32,839 nucleotides of DNA, taken from NCBI GenBank assembly GCA_032718475.1, contig JAUCBJ010008801.1, positions 1-32,839 on the forward strand, written 5' to 3'. This DNA comes from Nemertoderma westbladi (taxonomy: Eukaryota > Xenacoelomorpha > Nemertodermatida > Nemertodermatidae). A model generated the notes under the pieces. That model did no database searches. It was not told where the DNA came from and saw only the letters and a program-made list of their open reading frames with translations. The translations under genes and the position numbers were made by a program. This document shows, piece after piece, positions 11,801-17,800 of the stretch (positions within the stretch are counted from its first letter, which is position 1; each line of letters opens with the position of its first letter).

Positions 11801-14800
11801 TGTTCGCTTAACATCTTCGTAATGTGAATTATTGTTTGCTGATACGAAACGAAGATGTCAAATATCTCTTTGTTACGAGTCAGTATCGGCTGATAATGAA
11901 TGAGAGCTTGTTGTCCTGGAAACAATAATAAACATGAGTTTAACCGAATGAAAAGCAAATATTTTATAATTATTAGATCAACTTGTGATTGTAATATAGG
12001 GCCAGGTCAACCAATCATATGCTGTGACACATTTAAGTAAACCAATAGCGGGTGGATTACCTATAAATCAAACGAAACCCACAAACATAACAAAGACATC
12101 ACATAGATAATACTCACCCCACAAGTAGACAGATAACTCATTGATTCTACCAATTCTAGAATTATGTTCGGCTTCGCGGGGCTTCAGAAAGTTATCGATA
12201 TCGTTGAGTAGACCCACTGACTGCTCGTATGTGGCACACTCGTCGATCTGTTTACCGACGCGGTTAAGTAAATCGTCGGCTTCCCTCCACCATCGGTTAC
12301 ACTAGAAAAGTTAATTATAAACAGCAACTAAAAATCCCGTCAAAATTTACATACACTTTAAAATAACAATTTACATAACATTGTGTTATTTATCAACTGT
12401 ACATCAATGGCCAATTAATACAACACAAGTCATGTCTTGTTAGACGGAGTTCTAGAGCCGAAAAAGGCATTCGTAATTATTCGGTTACTCCTTGAGAATA
12501 GCTGGTAACCACACGAATATACGTCTCCTTAGGTTACTAACCTCATCGACCAATCGGAAGTATTCCACTGCAGCTTGTAACTTCTTCCTATGAACCTCAA
12601 TCTCCTCCCAGAGTCGGGAGTACAACTCCTCCAATAGGACCAACTCCGATCGGATCCGCTCAGCTTCCAACGGGGTTCGATTCATTCGCTGTCTCGATGC
12701 GTCGACGAACCGAGAATACGTCGTTTTCAGTTGCTGAGGAAATAGTAAAAACATACAAACATATACCAAAAACAAGTACAAAAAATGTTATTCCATAAGA
12801 ATGCGTTCATGTTCCGTGTGCTTCTGTGGCTATACTGCAAGCTGTGCACCTGATAATATGTATAATGAGTAATCATACTTGTACACCAGACACAAACACA
12901 TCGCCAAGACGATGTCAGTAACGTCTAACTGTACTACTAGGAAGCGAAATGTGAATGAAACCATGGCAACGCTGGGATCCTCAACCCGGACTTTTCAGAG
13001 AGCAAGGGAAGGTGGAAAAGGCAATACACGAAGACTCGTATTACAGGGAAAGCAAATTACTTCACTTTAAGCCATCATGGTGTGCGTGCCTAATACTCGT
13101 ACTCATGACACAGTAATGGTGTCCCTAAAACTCACATCCACTCCTTTGACACAGTAATGGTGTTACTAAAACTCACATCTAATCCTTTGACCCAGGCCTC
13201 GAACTTGTCGGTTTCTCTTCTACAGGACGGGATGTCGGTACCGTAATGGCCCTTGTACTGACTGTTGAGTTGGTTGAGTCTCTCCTGGAAGTCGTTTCGG
13301 ATACTCAGTAGTTCCCCATCGAACTCGGTAGATTGAACCGCTCCGCGGATCCGATCCTGTCGATCGGCCCACAGCTGCAGCCACGTCTTGTGCCGATGTT
13401 GGAGGCGAGACAGGATGTCTTCGACCTCTTCCTTGGCCGGTTCAACCGGTGGCTGAGAAATATAAGGATAATGAAAAAATTTAGTTGGCTGGTAGGTGCA
13501 GTACAATACAGCAAGTGAGAATAAATGGGTGGGTAGGTATAATAGTAGTGTAAATGGCAATAATGTGTAGAATAAGACTTATCAATTTACAAGTAAATTG
13601 ATTGTAATTTGATAAATAATGAGTTGATTGTAAGAATGTTCCATCACCCACCTGTGCCATAGCTCTATCAATAAAATAAGAGCCGCTATCGAAAGTCTTA
13701 TTTAACTGTTCCTCCAGGTTGATCTTATATGATCTATGGTCGTCTAAGAGTTGATTCATTCTAAACGTGTCTGTTAGGTTCAATTCCCTCGCAAAATCTC
13801 TTTCAGATGCATCGAATGTCTCCATAACCTAAATTATTATTGAGTATAACTGATTAAAAGGTGTAGAAGACTTTGAAACTTAGACCAAATAACTAGGGAA
13901 GACAACATTCTTAATAACATCAACTATATTTGATGAAGTGTTTCTGTACATAGATAAATCGATTTTCATGCTAATATTATCATAATTTTTCATCATTTAT
14001 ATACCAACAAAGATCGTTACTTTCGTGTTGTAAAATCCTATGAATAATATTTTTTCAAGACGTTTAAAATGCACAGTAATTGCCTACCTCGTTCAGATTA
14101 TCCAAAAAATTGATTAGAGTTGAGCTGAGATTGGAATATCTCTGGAATCGCGAGGTACACTGAACTTTCCGACTCACTAGTTCTTCCACAATCGCTTCTC
14201 TCTCACCGTTTGTATCGCTCTTCAGGGCCAACATCTCCGCCATATTCGCTTTGCGGGTCAACTCATTGTCAACTTTCTAAGCAAACGATAAATCGTAACA
14301 TTAGCATTAATTTGTTCTCTAAGTATATCAAATTTTATAATAATTTCACTAATTATTAGTTAAACGATTATGTGTATCTTGAAAGTGAAAGTAACTTACA
14401 GATTGGGCCACTTCAACCTCCCCTAGTCTGGCTTGCAGTGCGTGCGCCGTCTGTTTCGCGTAATGTTCATCGCCGGCATGTAATTCTTGTAAATAAACAT
14501 CAATCGTGTCTTCTACCCATTCGATTGTTCTAAAATAATATTTTAACAATAAATATTATTTCCGTTTTTGTTGGGCACAGCTTAACAAAGACGACCAAGA
14601 AGGTTCGAATATAACATAAAAATTGGCTTATAATGACTGTAATCGTATAATACTAATTTACAAATATTAATGTTAATAGTTAATAAATACCTGTTAGTCT
14701 CCACTTTGAATGTTGTCCATTGTGTGTGGAAATCTTTGGTTATCGTCAGACGTAGTTGCCATGAATCCCACAGATCGTGGAGACTATGTTTACGAGCTTT

Positions 14801-17800
14801 AAACAGTTCCAACTGCTCGCGAACGACCTTTGGTGTAATTTCTTCAGAATCAAGTCCGAATTCATCGCATGTCTGAGAAATACAAACTTTCTTTATAAAC
14901 TACAATAAAATACAAACTTTCTTTATAAACTACAATAAAATACAAACTTTCTTTATATACTACAATAAAATACAAACTTTCTTTATAAACTACAATAAAA
15001 TACAAACTTTCAAACTTTCTGACAGTTTGGGTCTATACTATATCATTATTATATCACATTAACATATAATCCCAAGGAACAAATAATTGCAAATATTTAC
15101 CTGAAGTTTATAACTTACCCTGGCTCGTTCATTTATAAACTGTTGCCCGGTAACCATGAGCTGATCGTAGAGGTCTATCATATTCTGCCAACGATCTCTC
15201 CATTGTCTGTGAGTCAACTCAATGTGTTTCGCATCTAAACTTACATTCTCGAGCTTCAAAAGTCCATCAAGGAAATTCATTTCGACGTGAAGCTATAAAT
15301 AATAATAATAAGGTAAGGTATTGGTTGATCATACCAATCCGTATGTCGCAAATCCGACGTAATATAATGAAATTCCGCATACAGCACCCATAAACCGACC
15401 TGTAATATAATCCTATGAAAGTCAGCATACAGCTCTCCCAACCGAATTCTTTGATCAACATGATGACTAAGTTTCAACCATTCTCCTCTCAATTGCTCCA
15501 CTTTGTTTTCTACCAACTGTAAGTCTTTGTCGCCACTTATTGCCATTGATTCCACCATCTGGCACATACCATCAAGATCGGTGCCTCTGGCCTAAAATGC
15601 GCGGAAATCGTTTAATAAATATCGGTATACAGTATATATAATTTAACTTTTGATATGATTTTAGATATAAAGCTCATATTCATACTTTCTGTATTTGGGA
15701 ACAATACATTTAAAATAAATATTACATGTATGTACACCATGTCCTGGAATATAGAGTCGTAATTCAGTGACAACCCCCACCCCCCCCAGAAATTTTTCTA
15801 CAAATTTAGAAGAGATTGCATGAAATTTGAAACATAGATAGTTTCATCTCCCGCCTCCTTACTGGGTGAGTCAGAATTTATATTTTCGCTTTCAATCTTT
15901 AGCTATCATCGTGTCTCCCGCGATAAACCGCATCAGTTGCAATATAAGTTATTCAATAATCTTAATGTGATTTGTTGTTAGAAATCTAGCCCTGTAAGGA
16001 TTCCAAAGTTGCATGGTTTTGCACATGCACAAGGCTATTTTATTCTATTTATTAAATATATATACCATGACTTTTATATTATAAAAAAATGCATTTTTCC
16101 ATATGCTTTTACTATTCCTCGAAAATGCGGATTAAAAGTCGGCCAAAATTGTGTTACTTTCTTTTTGTAAAAGAAACAGTTTTATTAATACGAAATTATT
16201 ACATGACTCTGAATGAACAACTCTAAAGCAAATGTAGCAAAAAATTTATTGGCCACCGGAGAGAATCGAACCCCAGATGTGATAACCGATCTGATTGCTG
16301 ACCTGGAGACTCTAATAAGAATTACCAAGTCGTATAATCTAGCACTTTATATGATTACAGTTCTATTCTCTAATATAATCTTGCTCTAAATTTTACGACG
16401 TCATTCACTGTCATTGTAATCATGTAAAGTCTTAGAATACAAGTAAATAATAATTATTGTACGACTGATGATTGATTTAATGATAGGCTTTGGGACATTA
16501 TTTGGGAACCTACGCGTAGGTCGTCTCTTAGACGTTGGTGGTCTTCCAGGAAATCCCTTGCGGAGGCCAAGTCTAGACCCATGTCGCCCCTAGCAACAAG
16601 GAAGGCCTGCCCCACGTTAACTAGCCACGTGGTTACCAGACTGTACTTCTCATCCCAAGCGATGTAGAGAGTAGATCGCTGTTTCCTGTCCGCTTTGCAG
16701 TGACTCCCGAGTTCGGCGCAACGACTTTGTAACATTTCGACTCCTCGGCGGATACCGTTCGCGCCGGGAGAGTCGTAGCCAACTCGCTCTGCAAGAAAAT
16801 AGTAAATATGAAGGTGAATGATTATATGGCAATAAAGTATTGGTTTAATAATATTAGACCGAGGAGAAACAAACAACGAAATCGAGATTGTAAATAATTA
16901 AAATAAAGCTATTGGTGAACGAGTAAAATACGAAATACCAAAGGCAACTCTAAGTCTCCTCTCTCTTGGCTGTTACCTATAAGGCGGAGAAGACACTAAC
17001 GCCCAAGGTTGAACACTCCGTAAATATCCAACCCGTTTCCCCAGCAACCCGTTTCCGTTACTCCCCCAGCAGAAGTCAGGTTGGCATATAGCTGCGTTGT
17101 CGTAACATTTACGAAATTGTAACAGGCTCGGAACGGGATTGAACCCGGGACTTAGCTAGAAGCAATGCGATTAACCACTCCAATAAAATATATTCAAATT
17201 GAATAAACAGCCAAATTTATTGGAATATTCTTATAAAAAATGAAATAAAGGACTCATTTATTACAACATTACACAACAGACGAGGACCGAACAAACAAGG
17301 AAGCACAGACTGTACCGAAGACTGTCTTAGAAGACTATAAATGGAAACCCACAAACCCAAAATAATAATTACTCCACTTGTGATCATGATAATGTTGAAT
17401 TTGTAATATAATCATCACGAAGTGAGACAGGGGGAAACTGGACGCAAATCCCATCTTGGCGAATTAATACCCCGACTCAATGTTAAATTCTAAATTTAGG
17501 GAAAGGAGCAGGATACAGTGGCACGTTACTTTAACCAAAACAATAAACTAAACACAATAGAGCAGGATACAATTTTATTTTTGAGAATAATCAGCTGTTA
17601 TTTGCGTCAAATTTCCCCTGAAGAGGGATTAATTTTTATTGCGTCCAGTTTCCACCCTATCTGCACGACGTATAGTGTAATATAAATATAACCAACATAA
17701 TGCATCTGAAGTAAATATATTGTAGGCCTATAGTGTTCCTGGCGAGAAATTCCACATATTTCCACAGATTATTAAAAAATATTTATGGTTGCCATGGTAA

